Notes: generated by a model from the sequence alone, not told the origin. A stretch of DNA of 53,095 bases from Clostridia bacterium (GCA_900767835.1 CAAGAO010000017.1:1-53095); one strand, 5' to 3'. Positions 34,320-44,972 are shown, counted from the first letter of the stretch. Translations and numbers: made by a program.

Positions 34320-35399
34320 TTATTTATTTTCATTTGATAATGCTTCAAGTTTTGCTTGTTGATCGGCAGTTTGTAATGCTTCTATCAATTCTTCCATATC
34401 GCCATCTAAAAATGGTTCAATGTTAAAAATTGAATAGTTTATTCTATGGTCGGTAATTCTTCCTTGTGGATAGTTGTATGTTCTAATACGTTCACTTCTG
34501 TCACCAGTACCAACTTGACTTTTTCTATTGGCAGCATACTCACTATCGGCTTGTTCTTTGTAGTAATTGTATAATTTAGATTTAAGGATACTCATTGCAC
34601 GTTCACGGTTTTTAATTTGTGAGCGTTCATCTTGACAAGTAACAACAATACCAGTTGGAAAGTGAGTTATACGAATAGCACTTTCGGTTTTATTTACGTG
34701 TTGTCCGCCCGCACCAGAAGATCGATATGTATCAATTTTAATATCTTTATCATTAATTTCAACATCAACATCTTCAACTTCTGGAAGAACAGCAACGGTT
34801 GCGGTTGAAGTATGTACTCTGCCTTGACTTTCAGTTTCTGGCACTCTTTGAACTCTATGCACACCGCTTTCGTATTTCATTTTACTATAAACATCTTTCC
34901 CGCGAATAGTAACCGAACATTCCTTAACGCCACCTAGTTCAGTTTCAGAAATGTCATTTATTTCATATTTCCAATGTTGGCGTTCTGCATAACGAATATA
35001 CATATTAAGTAACACACTTGCAAACAATGCACTTTCCTCACCACCGGCAGCGCCACGAATTTCTATAATAACATCTTTATCATCATCGGCATCTTTTGGA
35101 AGGAGTAAAATCTGTAATTTATTTTCAAGTTCTTCTTTTTGTTTTTTGAGTTCGTGGTTTTCTTCCTTATATAAAGCAATCATTTCGTGGTCGGTTTCGG
35201 TATCCAAACTTTTTTCATTTGCATTTAAGTCGTTTACAACCTTTTCTAATTGATTTCTAACCTCTACAAGTTCTTCAAGTCCACTGCGTTCTTTTACTAA
35301 TTTTTTCCACTCTTTATTATCAGCAATAATTTCTGGTTTCATAATGAGTTCGGTTAACTCATCATATCTTTGTTTAAATTTTAGTGACTTTTCTAACAT
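34320..35399 (-). CDS. prfA: Peptide chain release factor 1
   Basis: A 359-residue class I release factor recognising UAA/UAG. The catalytic GGQ is in RSSGAGGQHVNKTESAIR; the codon-reading region (near VHRVQRVPETESQGRVHTS) contains the PxT-type motif as PETESQGR context. AAAGG eight bases before the ATG at 35399 makes it a better start than the ATG two codons earlier (35405). It lies 12 bases after the fusion gene carrying PrmC, the enzyme that methylates its GGQ glutamine. Confidence 0.96.
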   Translation of the reverse strand: MLEKSLKFKQRYDELTELIMKPEIIADNKEWKKLVKERSGLEELVEVRNQLEKVVNDLNANEKSLDTETDHEMIALYKEENHELKKQKEELENKLQILLLPKDADDDKDVIIEIRGAAGGEESALFASVLLNMYIRYAERQHWKYEINDISETELGGVKECSVTIRGKDVYSKMKYESGVHRVQRVPETESQGRVHTSTATVAVLPEVEDVDVEINDKDIKIDTYRSSGAGGQHVNKTESAIRITHFPTGIVVTCQDERSQIKNRERAMSILKSKLYNYYKEQADSEYAANRKSQVGTGDRSERIRTYNYPQGRITDHRINYSIFNIEPFLDGDMEELIEALQTADQQAKLEALSNENK

Positions 35400-35411
35400 A
35401 GACATATCCTT

Positions 35412-37070
35412 TTATATTAAAGTGGCACAAACCACTCTATCAATCTTATTATAATCTTTGACTATTCTAATATCTTTAAAGTTTTTTTGCAAGAGTTTTT
35501 TTACATCTAATGCTTGATTTATTCCCACTTCAAAATATATCTTCCCATTACGCGTTAATCTCTTAGGGGCTTCATCAATAATTTTCTTATAAAAATCTAA
35601 ACCGTCTGCCCCACCATCTAGAGCAATTATAGGGTCAAATTTTTTAACTTCGTCCTCTAGATTATCAATTACTTTACTTGGAATATATGGTGGATTTGAT
35701 ACAATTACATCAAACTTTGTGAATCTTCGAAAAGCATCAAATAAATTTGATTCAACGAACTTCACTTGAACATTATTATTTTTGGCATTCTCTTTTGCTA
35801 CTTTTAAAGCATCTTCCGAGATGTCAACCGCTGTCACCTTTGCTTGAGAATTTTTAGCAATTGTTATAGCGATAGCACCAGAGCCAGTTCCTATATCTAT
35901 AACTGTTTGTTTTGGTTTAATATCATTTAGTACTGTTTCCACAAGCCTTTCAGTATCCATTCTTGGAGATAAAACATCTTTTGTCACAATAAATTCTAAT
36001 CCATAAAAATTTGTATGTCCTAAAATTTTTGTAATAGGTTTACCACTTGCTCTTTCTTCAACGATTTTTTGAATTTTTTTATAGTCAGTAATATTGATTG
36101 TTTTTACGAGTCTAACTTCCGCCCTGCTTTTATTTAAAACTTCAGCAAAAATATAATCTAAATCACTCTTCTCGTACCTATTTGCTTTTTTTAAAATATG
36201 TTGCATTTGAACATACGCTTCGCTAAAAGTTATGCCATTTTTTACTTCTTCTTGCATTTTATCCCTTTTACTGTTTGATAATTTTAATTCATTTAAAATA
36301 ATATTAACACATTTTTCCTCTAAAAGTGAAGGTTTTTCATAAAATAGCCAGCAAATAGGAAAAATTATTGCATTTAACCACTTATTTTTTTGTATTTGCA
36401 AGAACAATTCATAATTAACAGAAAAGATAACAACGGAGATAAGTATGTTAACAATTACAAAATACCAACTTGTTATTGGCAACCCCACGAACCCCAAAAT
36501 TAAAACATCTAAAAAAGTACTGCACAAAAAAAAATATAAGAAGTTAACTTGCCCTTGTGATTTTTGTAACTTATGACATGACTCATTAAATTTTAGATAA
36601 TTTTCACAAACTATAAAACTTTTTAAAATAAGAAACATTAAAAATATAACTGCCAGTTTCATTAAAGTAATTATCATTCTTTTTGTAAAAATATTATAGT
36701 TTTTAGGAGCCAAATAATAACTAAGTTTAGTAGGGATAAATCCAAGCAAAAAGAAAGAAATAAACAAGGTTAAAATAATCATGATAAATGTTAATATAGA
36801 ATTATATGATACATTTAAACTCTTTTTTGTCCTATCAAAACTTTTAAATTCCAAATTATCATTACATATTCCGCAAATAGTATAATAAATACCAAATATC
36901 AAAAAAAACATTCCACGCACTAAAAATCTGTTTAAAAATTTAATTTTTTTATTTGTTTTTATGGATTTTATGTTTATTTTTCCATGATTATCAACTTTAA
37001 CACTAATATTTTTACTGGTCGTTACCGCCATAATTCCATATACGCACGGATATAAAATATATTTATTCAT
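35412..37070 (-). CDS. prmC: Fusion of DUF1385 membrane domain with PrmC release-factor methyltransferase
   Basis: A 552-residue single frame with two parts. Residues about 1-265 look like a diverged DUF1385 (YqhQ-like) membrane protein: YGIMAVTTSKNISVKV and FLNRFLVRGMFFLIFG near the start, then about five membrane helices. Residues about 268-552 are a complete PrmC: N-terminal helical domain (GITFSEAYVQMQHIL), SAM site DIGTGSGAIAI and the catalytic NPPY in VSNPPYIPSKVI. PrmC methylates the GGQ glutamine of release factors. In many Firmicutes DUF1385, prmC and prfA are separate neighbouring genes, so this is a fusion of operon partners. No ribosome binding site is clear before the ATG. Confidence 0.85.
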   Translation of the reverse strand: MNKYILYPCVYGIMAVTTSKNISVKVDNHGKINIKSIKTNKKIKFLNRFLVRGMFFLIFGIYYTICGICNDNLEFKSFDRTKKSLNVSYNSILTFIMIILTLFISFFLLGFIPTKLSYYLAPKNYNIFTKRMIITLMKLAVIFLMFLILKSFIVCENYLKFNESCHKLQKSQGQVNFLYFFLCSTFLDVLILGFVGLPITSWYFVIVNILISVVIFSVNYELFLQIQKNKWLNAIIFPICWLFYEKPSLLEEKCVNIILNELKLSNSKRDKMQEEVKNGITFSEAYVQMQHILKKANRYEKSDLDYIFAEVLNKSRAEVRLVKTINITDYKKIQKIVEERASGKPITKILGHTNFYGLEFIVTKDVLSPRMDTERLVETVLNDIKPKQTVIDIGTGSGAIAITIAKNSQAKVTAVDISEDALKVAKENAKNNNVQVKFVESNLFDAFRRFTKFDVIVSNPPYIPSKVIDNLEDEVKKFDPIIALDGGADGLDFYKKIIDEAPKRLTRNGKIYFEVGINQALDVKKLLQKNFKDIRIVKDYNKIDRVVCATLI

Positions 37071-37391
37071 ATCTCATATTTTGGTCATTTTATTACAATA
37101 TTAAACTATTTTAAATTGTTTTTAAAATAAATTTAAATCAATTTAATTTTAATAGCATTGTAAATCATAAACTTTTTTACACTAACAAAAAATTTATATT
37201 TATCTCACTAATTCAGCATTCTTTCTTGTTTTGTTGTGCAAAAATCTCCAATGAAAATACTTCCAATCTGTTGTGCAATTCTAGCGTATCTAAAAAAACA
37301 AAAAGTACACACTCATATTTTAGTTTGAGTATGTACTTTTATTTGTCTTTTAGTGAATAACAATAAAGCAAAATATTTTTAATTATTTAAC
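37071..37391. other. Intergenic region with terminator
   Basis: About 320 AT-rich bases. AAAAGTACACACTCA (about 37310-37324) pairs with TGAGTATGTACTTTT (about 37326-37340) except one position, a terminator for the minus-strand gene ending at 37392. No gene is seen in the rest. Confidence 0.6.
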
Positions 37392-40300
37392 CTACTTGTT
37401 CTCAGTAATCTTTTTAATAAATTCTTCAATTTCGCCAGCAGACATGGTTTGTTTTTCTTTTACAGAGTCAATCAAATCTTGTAATTTTTCTTCTTCTGTT
37501 TTTTCTTTTGGCTCTTTTGGAAGTTCATCTTGTTTTATATCTTCTTTAGTAACAACTTCTTCCTTCTTTGGTTTGAGTTGTTGTTGAATTTGGTCAACAA
37601 TGTTTTGTGCAGACACCAATTCATCAGATAAAGTCATAGATTTTTCATCTTTTATCCATTTAGCATAAAGAGTTTTGCCTTTAGATTTTAAGAACTTATA
37701 GTTAAATGGTTTTGTAAGTTCCATATCTGTATACCAACCAGCGAATTTATAACCTTCTCTTTCTGGTTTTTCAATATTGATTGCATTTTTATCTTTTGTA
37801 TCTATAGGACTAACAATTCCTCCGCCATTTGTTTCAAATTCATATTGATAACGGCGTTTTTTAAGAAGAGTAATTGTAATATAAGCAAAGAAAGCAAGAA
37901 GAATTACACCTGCATAATATGGCCAAGCAGTAACTCTATATACACCCTCGAATACAGCAATTTTATAGTTTTCATTAGTACTTGTTAAAGTGATATTGTA
38001 AACACCCAACTTATTAGTATCAACAGTGTCGGCACTTAATTTAATACCTAAATCATCACCTGGATAAACCTCTCCATCTATTATTGTATAAGAAAGTTTT
38101 GCTTTCCCTAGGAAAATAACACTGCTAACATCATTAACTCTAATAAAAATGTTTGCTGGATTAATTGATACATGAACTACAACTGGTTTTTCACTTTTTT
38201 CATAATTTTGAGATTCTTTTGCAGTTAAAGTAACATCATAACCGTCTTTGTTTACGTTAACAGGATATATGTCCGCTTCAACAATTTGTTCGGTATTGTT
38301 TAATATATATTCTGGTTTTATAATCTTACCATTGTAACGGAAGAATTGGAATTCACTTTCAACTGTTAACCCTGCTTTTGCCTTGTTTACTGTGATTGGC
38401 ACTTCAACAAAAGCAGAACTATAATTGTCATTACCCACCGCTTTTACTATCAAGGTGAAAGTTTGGTCGGTTGGGACATTTATAAACTTGTTTAACCCCG
38501 AACGTTTGTTTGGTTCTTTAATTTCATAAGACATATCCATATTTGAAATTCTAGTACCATCATCTTCTTGTGCATATGCTCCAGAAGATATGGTTTGTTC
38601 AGAACCTGTGTATCTATATTCAGTTACTATCTGTGTTGTATTGATTTTTGTTAAATATTTATCTATCTTAACAGTAATTTTATTTGTATTGTTTGTAACA
38701 CTAAAGCCGTCAGAATCATTCAAAGTGATTTCTGCATAGTACAAGCCATTTTCTGCAACATTTGTAACACCAATTGTATTTTCTGTCTTACTTGTCAATA
38801 AAACTGGTTTACTGTTTGCATCTTTTTGATAATACCAAACATATTCAAAATTGCTTAGCCCACTTTGATGTGTTGGATTAATAGTTATATAACTTGCTTG
38901 CTTGTCATATGTTTTTGCAATACCAGTTACATTATCTATATTTTCAATATCATTCATCTTCCAGTTGGCATATAATGTTAAATTTTGAGTTACAATTGAT
39001 GTACTATCGTATTCTGTTTTCCTATCTTCTTCATCGCACCAATTCTTAAAAGAATAACCTGTTTTAACTAAATCTGTTGGTAAGGTAAAAGATTTGTTTT
39101 CTTCTACTAAAAGATTATTTATATTATTTGTATAAGTTATAAACTCTACACTATAAAAATTGATTTCATTTGATAGTACTTCTTTAGTTATATATTGATT
39201 TCCACCAACACTTAAGACCGCTTTAAGACCAACAAAATATGCACCATCACCAAAAGTACTTTTTTCTATTTCATTATATAAGTTTAACACCTTATCGTCT
39301 GCGACATCAAAATTCTTGGTATCTACAGTTTGCTTATTGTCACCTTTTTGGTGATAAATAGTAACGACATAACTTTCGGCATTATCCACACTTTCCCAAG
39401 TGAAAGAGCCTTCATTGTAAACTGGGACGATATCAATTCCTTTAAGCACAACAACTTGTAAAACATCTGTTGTAACATTTGCCTCCTCACCATAAAGTGT
39501 AACGCAAATTTCTGCATAGTAATTATATGCACCTTGTGTATCTATTGTTTGTTTTAAAGTATAACCATTTTCTGTATTTTCAAGTTTGACGCCATCTTTA
39601 AACCAAGAAATACTCTTTAGAACAAACAATTTTGCTAATGGGTGATTAAGTGATGCTGTAATTGTAAATTCTTCATTTGTATTTTGAGTTTCGTTATCAA
39701 CTAACAAACTAGCAGTTGCTGGTGCTTTTAATATCCATTTTGCATAAACAAAAGCCATACTTGAACCACTTAAGTATGAATTGTAATAACTTTTTGCATA
39801 AAGTTTTGGGTTTGTTAAAGTAATAACATTATCCATTGTTAAAACATTTGAAACCACCGCTTTAGTGCCTTCTTTATCATAGAACCAACCAACAAAATCG
39901 TATCCGGGTTTTATAGGATTAGTTAATGCTACACCATTTTCTTTATCAACAACAAGTCTATTTGGAGCATCAATAGTTCCGCCATCTAAACTATAATAAA
40001 TATTAGTGCTGACTTGAGTTATAGTACTAGATACAAACACAACTGTTACATACATTATTTTTTGTTTATTATCACTTGTTTTTATAACCGTTTGATAGTT
40101 AACTAAATTATTTTCACTACTTAATCCACTATAACTAATAGGGGTTAAATAAAATGTTGATTGTTCAAGTGTACTATAGGTTGCTTTATAAGCAGTGAAA
40201 CTGATTGTTCCACTTGTCTTAGTTGTTGCAATTGTGTATTCAAGTTTAGGATAATTATAAGTGTTATACCCATAATAGAGACCATTATTATTAATACCTG

Positions 40301-41678
40301 CAGAGCAACTAACTGAAATTTTTTCTAATTCTGCACCATTTAGAACATATATTGTATTAAGATACTCTTCACTATTAGCACTATTAGAATAATCTATTAA
40401 TACTTTATAAGGTCCAGCCTCAAGATTTGTTGCACTTAATGATATTTCATAATTATTTGAGTTAATATTAATATCAAAATTTGAAGTTACATCTTCTTGA
40501 CCGAAATAAATATTTACATTATCGACCGTTGCATCATCTGAAATAGAATAACTATATGTAATATTTACATCATCATCAAAATACATATTTTGTTGTTTTG
40601 TTAAAGCGGTTGTGGGATTGTAGTTGGTTTTTGAATAATACTTACCCTTTAAATTTGTTTGATATGTTGTATATCCTGTACCTGCTTTTACTCTATTGCT
40701 ATAATAAAGACCAGTTGATTCTGGTTGGTATTTGTAACCATAAGCTTGTCCATATAAATCGGAGTCTTCATAAAACACATAAAGGACCGAATCACCACCA
40801 AAAGCATTACCCCAAGAGTTAAGACAAATCCACGCACCTGTATATGTTTTGCCATTGTATGTTGCAGAGTAATTATCGTCCCAACCAATTATTGTAATAG
40901 CATGTCCGCCAGAATTCGAATCTTTTGCGCTTGGATATTTATAGTAACATTTTGCATCTTTATAAAGTCCATTATTTCCAACACTACTATTCCAATACAT
41001 ACCAACACTCAAGCCCCCAAAGTTGTATACATGGTTTTTGACTTTGTTTTGATCGAACAAATTATACATAAAAAAGTGAAGGTTATCCATAATTTCTTTA
41101 TTTGCAAATTGTGAATAATAATTATAATATTGCTCGGCATTTTCTCTGCTTATTAAATATGAATTTTGATATTGAATGTCAGATTCTAAAACCAACCCGT
41201 ATTTTTTTACTAATGAATTGAAAGTAAATGCGTTACCACCATCACCAAAAACATAGGCTGATGATTCTTTCACATTAATAAGTGATGCCCAAGTTTCTGA
41301 GAAATCGTAAAACTCGCCAGTTGCCATCATTAATGTTGTACCAAGTGCCATATTAGAAGAATATGCCCAGCAAAGACCGTTTCTGTCTTGGTCTTGAGTA
41401 TAAATTACATAATCATCTCTTAAAGAATAACAAGCAATGCCAGTGGCATCAGCGGAAAATTTAGGAGTTTCTTGATAGTTATTTTGAGAGTAATTAATTT
41501 CTTGATCAGTAAGAATATAACCATTTGTAATAGGTTTAGTACTATCATAATTATCCGCATACACACCATTATTTTTATCCATATTTGAAATAATAAAAAT
41601 AGCAGAAAAAAGTGCGGTTAAACACAAAACGGCTATCATATAAAATAATTTTGAAATTCTATTTTTAATCTTTTCCAT
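37392..41678 (-). CDS. Large secreted papain-like (C1) protease with InlB-type repeats
   Basis: A 1428-residue exported protein. A signal sequence (about 1-42) leads into a C1 papain-type domain (about 85-310): Q95/Q97 oxyanion region, catalytic C103 in NGLCWAYSS, H259 in GGHAITIIGWD and N287 in LNSWG. Then follow beta-rich Ig-like modules and InlB/Listeria-Bacteroides repeats (KPGYDFVGWFYDKEG; KTGYSFKNWCDEED). A membrane helix occurs near 1286-1306 (AGVILLAFFAYITITLL). After it, oddly, comes a third InlB-type repeat (EGYKFAGWYTD...LYAKWI) and a Lys/Glu-rich tail. It probably works at the cell surface in host or polymer contact. GGAGAG precedes the ATG. Confidence 0.85.
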   Translation of the reverse strand: MEKIKNRISKLFYMIAVLCLTALFSAIFIISNMDKNNGVYADNYDSTKPITNGYILTDQEINYSQNNYQETPKFSADATGIACYSLRDDYVIYTQDQDRNGLCWAYSSNMALGTTLMMATGEFYDFSETWASLINVKESSAYVFGDGGNAFTFNSLVKKYGLVLESDIQYQNSYLISRENAEQYYNYYSQFANKEIMDNLHFFMYNLFDQNKVKNHVYNFGGLSVGMYWNSSVGNNGLYKDAKCYYKYPSAKDSNSGGHAITIIGWDDNYSATYNGKTYTGAWICLNSWGNAFGGDSVLYVFYEDSDLYGQAYGYKYQPESTGLYYSNRVKAGTGYTTYQTNLKGKYYSKTNYNPTTALTKQQNMYFDDDVNITYSYSISDDATVDNVNIYFGQEDVTSNFDININSNNYEISLSATNLEAGPYKVLIDYSNSANSEEYLNTIYVLNGAELEKISVSCSAGINNNGLYYGYNTYNYPKLEYTIATTKTSGTISFTAYKATYSTLEQSTFYLTPISYSGLSSENNLVNYQTVIKTSDNKQKIMYVTVVFVSSTITQVSTNIYYSLDGGTIDAPNRLVVDKENGVALTNPIKPGYDFVGWFYDKEGTKAVVSNVLTMDNVITLTNPKLYAKSYYNSYLSGSSMAFVYAKWILKAPATASLLVDNETQNTNEEFTITASLNHPLAKLFVLKSISWFKDGVKLENTENGYTLKQTIDTQGAYNYYAEICVTLYGEEANVTTDVLQVVVLKGIDIVPVYNEGSFTWESVDNAESYVVTIYHQKGDNKQTVDTKNFDVADDKVLNLYNEIEKSTFGDGAYFVGLKAVLSVGGNQYITKEVLSNEINFYSVEFITYTNNINNLLVEENKSFTLPTDLVKTGYSFKNWCDEEDRKTEYDSTSIVTQNLTLYANWKMNDIENIDNVTGIAKTYDKQASYITINPTHQSGLSNFEYVWYYQKDANSKPVLLTSKTENTIGVTNVAENGLYYAEITLNDSDGFSVTNNTNKITVKIDKYLTKINTTQIVTEYRYTGSEQTISSGAYAQEDDGTRISNMDMSYEIKEPNKRSGLNKFINVPTDQTFTLIVKAVGNDNYSSAFVEVPITVNKAKAGLTVESEFQFFRYNGKIIKPEYILNNTEQIVEADIYPVNVNKDGYDVTLTAKESQNYEKSEKPVVVHVSINPANIFIRVNDVSSVIFLGKAKLSYTIIDGEVYPGDDLGIKLSADTVDTNKLGVYNITLTSTNENYKIAVFEGVYRVTAWPYYAGVILLAFFAYITITLLKKRRYQYEFETNGGGIVSPIDTKDKNAINIEKPEREGYKFAGWYTDMELTKPFNYKFLKSKGKTLYAKWIKDEKSMTLSDELVSAQNIVDQIQQQLKPKKEEVVTKEDIKQDELPKEPKEKTEEEKLQDLIDSVKEKQTMSAGEIEEFIKKITENK

Positions 41679-41929
41679 TTGCTCTCCAATTAAAAATGAT
41701 TTATATAAAAATCAATTTGTACAAATTGTTGTAAAATACATCAAAAATTTTAAGTAAAAATTGTTACTTAATTTGACAAAAACAATTTTAATTGTCGTAT
41801 TTATTGTATATTATTTGTTAAAATATTTCAACCAAATTTATATTAATTATAAATTAATTTTAATTAATTATTATATAAATAATATTAAATAAAATATACA
41901 AAGTGATTTTTTAAGATATTTAACAACAA

Positions 41930-43504
41930 TTATGCAAATATTTCCATTATTTTTTCAGCACATTTTAAACCATCTACCGCACTACTTACAATACCACCAG
42001 CAAAACCAGCCCCTTCGCCACAAGCAAAAAGTCCCGAATATGTACAAACAAAATATTCATTTCTATCAAACTGCACAGGACAACTAGACCTTGTTTCTGG
42101 AGCAATAAGCAAATTATTTGGGCTTGCAAAACCTTTAATTTTTTTATCAAACAAAGGCAATGCCTGTCTTAAACTTTCCACAACAAATTCTGGCAAACAT
42201 TTTGAAATGTCACAAAGAGTTATTTTAGGTTTATATGATGAAACAATCGGTTTACATTTATCTTTTGATAAAAACTCCCCAACCGTCATTGCAGGAGCAC
42301 TGTAGTCCTTGCCAGCCAAACTAAATGCAAGGTTTTCGTATTTTCGCTGAAAATAAAACCCTTCCAAAACATCTTCTCCCAAGAAATCGTTTGGAGAAAC
42401 ATTGACCAAAAGTGCCGAATTTGCATTTTCGTCATTTCTAGCAAAATTACTCATTCCGTTAGTGACAATAGTTTCTTTTTCACTACTAGAAGCGACCACC
42501 TTACCACCTGGGCACATACAAAAAGTAAAAACACTCCTACCATTTGGAAGATGCTCAACAAGTTTGTAGTCAGCCGATGGTAAAAATTCGCTTTTTTCTA
42601 TCCCATATTGTGCCAAATTGATTATGCTTTGATGGTGTTCAATTCTAACGCCAACAGCAAAAGGTTTTTTGTGCATTTGAACATTATTGTTGTTTAACAT
42701 CTTAAAAGTTGAAAAGGCACTATGCCCTATTGCTAATATTAAACAATTTGTTTTCAGTTCTTCTTTTTTATTTGTAATTAAATTTGTATATTGCACACTA
42801 TTAATTTGTGCATTTCGCACATCAAAATTCGTAAAAAAAGCATTAAAAATTATTTTCCCACCATTATTTTGTATTTTTTCACGAATATTTTTAACTATTT
42901 CTCTTAAATTATCTGTTCCTATATGTGCTTTGTTCTTATAATAGATTTCTTTTGGTGCACCATTTAAAATAAATTCATTTATTATCTTTTTACAATATTC
43001 ATTATTTAAGGTCGTGTTTAACTTACCATCACTAAATGTACCAGCACCACCTTCGCCATACTGAACATTTGAATGTTCGTCCAGTTTCCCACCTTGCCAA
43101 AATTCTTGCACATCTTTTTGCCTTGATTCAACATCTTTCCCTTGTTCCAAAATAATTGGATTATATCCGCTAAGTGCCAATGCTAAAGCACAAAACATTC
43201 CACTAGGTCCAAAGCCAACAACAATGGGTCTTACATTTCTTTTTTGTTTTTTGTACTCAAGTCCTTTATGGTCAAGGGTAATATCTTCCAAAAATCTCAA
43301 TTTACATTGGAGTTTTTCGCCAACACTTATTGCAACATTGTAAACAAATAAAATGTTTGTTTTTTTTCGAGCATCAATTCCCATTTTTACTATTTCATAA
43401 TCTAAAATATCTTTTGTTTGGATTTTTGCTTTTTTCGCTATTTCATTTATTAAATCTTGTTTCGTATGATTGTATTTTAATTTTATTTCAGTTATAAGTT
43501 TCAT
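41930..43504 (-). CDS. FAD-dependent oxidoreductase of the COG2509 type
   Basis: A 524-residue flavoprotein with a roughly 90-residue N-terminal domain, then a Rossmann FAD site VVGFGPSGMFCALALALSG and PIILEQGKDVESRQKDV, YGEGGAGTFSDGKL, and the C-terminal GEGAGFAGGIVSSAVDG. These features fit the uncharacterised COG2509 FAD-dependent dehydrogenases. The reaction is unknown. Its ATG overlaps the stop of the next flavoprotein gene upstream (ATGA), so three genes from 44972 to 41930 form one coupled operon. Confidence 0.88.
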   Translation of the reverse strand: MKLITEIKLKYNHTKQDLINEIAKKAKIQTKDILDYEIVKMGIDARKKTNILFVYNVAISVGEKLQCKLRFLEDITLDHKGLEYKKQKRNVRPIVVGFGPSGMFCALALALSGYNPIILEQGKDVESRQKDVQEFWQGGKLDEHSNVQYGEGGAGTFSDGKLNTTLNNEYCKKIINEFILNGAPKEIYYKNKAHIGTDNLREIVKNIREKIQNNGGKIIFNAFFTNFDVRNAQINSVQYTNLITNKKEELKTNCLILAIGHSAFSTFKMLNNNNVQMHKKPFAVGVRIEHHQSIINLAQYGIEKSEFLPSADYKLVEHLPNGRSVFTFCMCPGGKVVASSSEKETIVTNGMSNFARNDENANSALLVNVSPNDFLGEDVLEGFYFQRKYENLAFSLAGKDYSAPAMTVGEFLSKDKCKPIVSSYKPKITLCDISKCLPEFVVESLRQALPLFDKKIKGFASPNNLLIAPETRSSCPVQFDRNEYFVCTYSGLFACGEGAGFAGGIVSSAVDGLKCAEKIMEIFA

Positions 43505-44649
43505 AAATTCTCACCTACAATTTTCCCACTTGTCCAAGACCATTGCAAATTGTATCCACCGCAAACGCCATCAACATTTACAACTTCACCTATAAAGAAA
43601 AGTTCGTCAATATTTTTTGCTTGCAAATTATTATCAAGTGATTTTAATTCAACTCCACCACTACACACTTGATTGTTGTTTAAATACCCCAAAGTGTTAA
43701 TATGATAATTCTTAATTAGTTTTGCAAGCGACAATATTTGATTATCTGTAAGTAATGATACCTTTTTGTCTAAATCAAATTTCAACCTTTGCATAAGATC
43801 ATAATTTAATTGCTTAATAAAAATACCCGTTAAAAAGTTGTCAATTTTATAATTTTTTAACAAATTGACTCTATTTTTTAACATTTGAAATAAATCTTGT
43901 TCAGTTAAATTTGGCACAAAATCTAAAAGTATGTCTGTGTTATAATTATTGTTTCTAGCAAGATATGCTGATAAATTAAATATCACAATTCCACTTATTC
44001 CATCTTCTCTAAACAAAATTTCACCTTGCTCATCAAAGTTAACATCTTTACAAACAACTCTTACATTATCTACTCTAACTCCAGCCAAATTTTTATTTTT
44101 GGTTGTTTTTAAAGCGCATAAACTTGGAGTAAATGGTTTTGTACTTATATTAAATTTATTAAACATAGTTAAATCTGCTTTATTTCCCAAAGCAACAACA
44201 ACCTTGTTATAACTTAAAATTTCATCTTGTAGTATAACTTTAAATTCCTCGCCAACTTTTTCCAAATCTAAAACCTTCTTTCCTGTTAAAAAATGTATGT
44301 TGCTTTTGTTAGAAAGATAATTTTTTAAAACTTCTAAAACAGAAACAGCCGAGTTTGAAAAAGGATAAATTCTACCTTCTTCATCGATATAAGTTATAAG
44401 TCCAATGCTTTTAAAAAAATCTATGGTTTGCGCAACCGAAAACCTATTTAAGTATTTATTTATATCACAAGAATATGAGTATTTATTCATATTCACATTT
44501 GATAAGTTACATCTACCATTTCCTGTTGCTAAAATTTTTTTGCCAACCTTGTCATTTTCCTCAATAATATCAACACTCACATTGTCTTTAATAAAACAAG
44601 CACACATTAAAGCACTTGCCCCACCACCTAGAATTGCAATAGATTTCAT
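43501..44649 (-). CDS. Flavoprotein of the HI0933/YhiN (BaiN-like) family
   Basis: A 382-residue FAD protein. The FAD site is AILGGGASALMCACFI at the N-terminus; ATGNGRCNLSN (about 52-62) is the family hallmark; the C-terminus has GEVVNVDGVCGGYNLQWSWTSG. HI0933-type proteins are mostly uncharacterised; some (BaiN) reduce bile-acid intermediates. At 382 residues it is slightly shorter than typical (around 400). It overlaps its neighbours by four bases at both ends (ATGA), showing translational coupling. Confidence 0.9.
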   Translation of the reverse strand: MKSIAILGGGASALMCACFIKDNVSVDIIEENDKVGKKILATGNGRCNLSNVNMNKYSYSCDINKYLNRFSVAQTIDFFKSIGLITYIDEEGRIYPFSNSAVSVLEVLKNYLSNKSNIHFLTGKKVLDLEKVGEEFKVILQDEILSYNKVVVALGNKADLTMFNKFNISTKPFTPSLCALKTTKNKNLAGVRVDNVRVVCKDVNFDEQGEILFREDGISGIVIFNLSAYLARNNNYNTDILLDFVPNLTEQDLFQMLKNRVNLLKNYKIDNFLTGIFIKQLNYDLMQRLKFDLDKKVSLLTDNQILSLAKLIKNYHINTLGYLNNNQVCSGGVELKSLDNNLQAKNIDELFFIGEVVNVDGVCGGYNLQWSWTSGKIVGENL

Positions 44650-44972
44650 TTATTATCCTTTTTAATTTTTTTCATCTTTTCAATTTCATCTAAAAGTTTT
44701 TGCATTTTTTTATCAAAAACTTCGTTTACTCTATCACTGCCCATATAATCTTCTAATTGTTCCAAACACATTTTAACATCTGCGATTTCTTCAATTAAAG
44801 CATTTTCAACTTTAGGATTATTTGCATACTCTCCGTACAAACATTTCCTTTTATATTTATTTATGGCGACAATCAGCTCAGCCATTTCCTCAACCGCTTG
44901 GTCATATTGAGCAATAAGCCCCCATAGTGTTTCCGCCTGTTTATAAATTTTCAATCTTTCTTCTTTGTTCAT
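44646..44972 (-). CDS. MazG-like nucleotide pyrophosphohydrolase
   Basis: A 108-residue all-alpha NTP pyrophosphatase-like protein. The metal-binding pattern is EEMAELIVAI (E-E-x-x-E) followed by EEIADVKMCLEQL (E-x-x-D), as in MazG and related enzymes that hydrolyse nucleoside triphosphates. Start 44972 is chosen (AAAGGAG upstream); an in-frame extension to 45116 is AT-rich, hydrophobic and has no ribosome binding site. It is the first gene of the operon with the two flavoproteins; the reason for the association is unclear. Confidence 0.8.
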   Translation of the reverse strand: MNKEERLKIYKQAETLWGLIAQYDQAVEEMAELIVAINKYKRKCLYGEYANNPKVENALIEEIADVKMCLEQLEDYMGSDRVNEVFDKKMQKLLDEIEKMKKIKKDNK

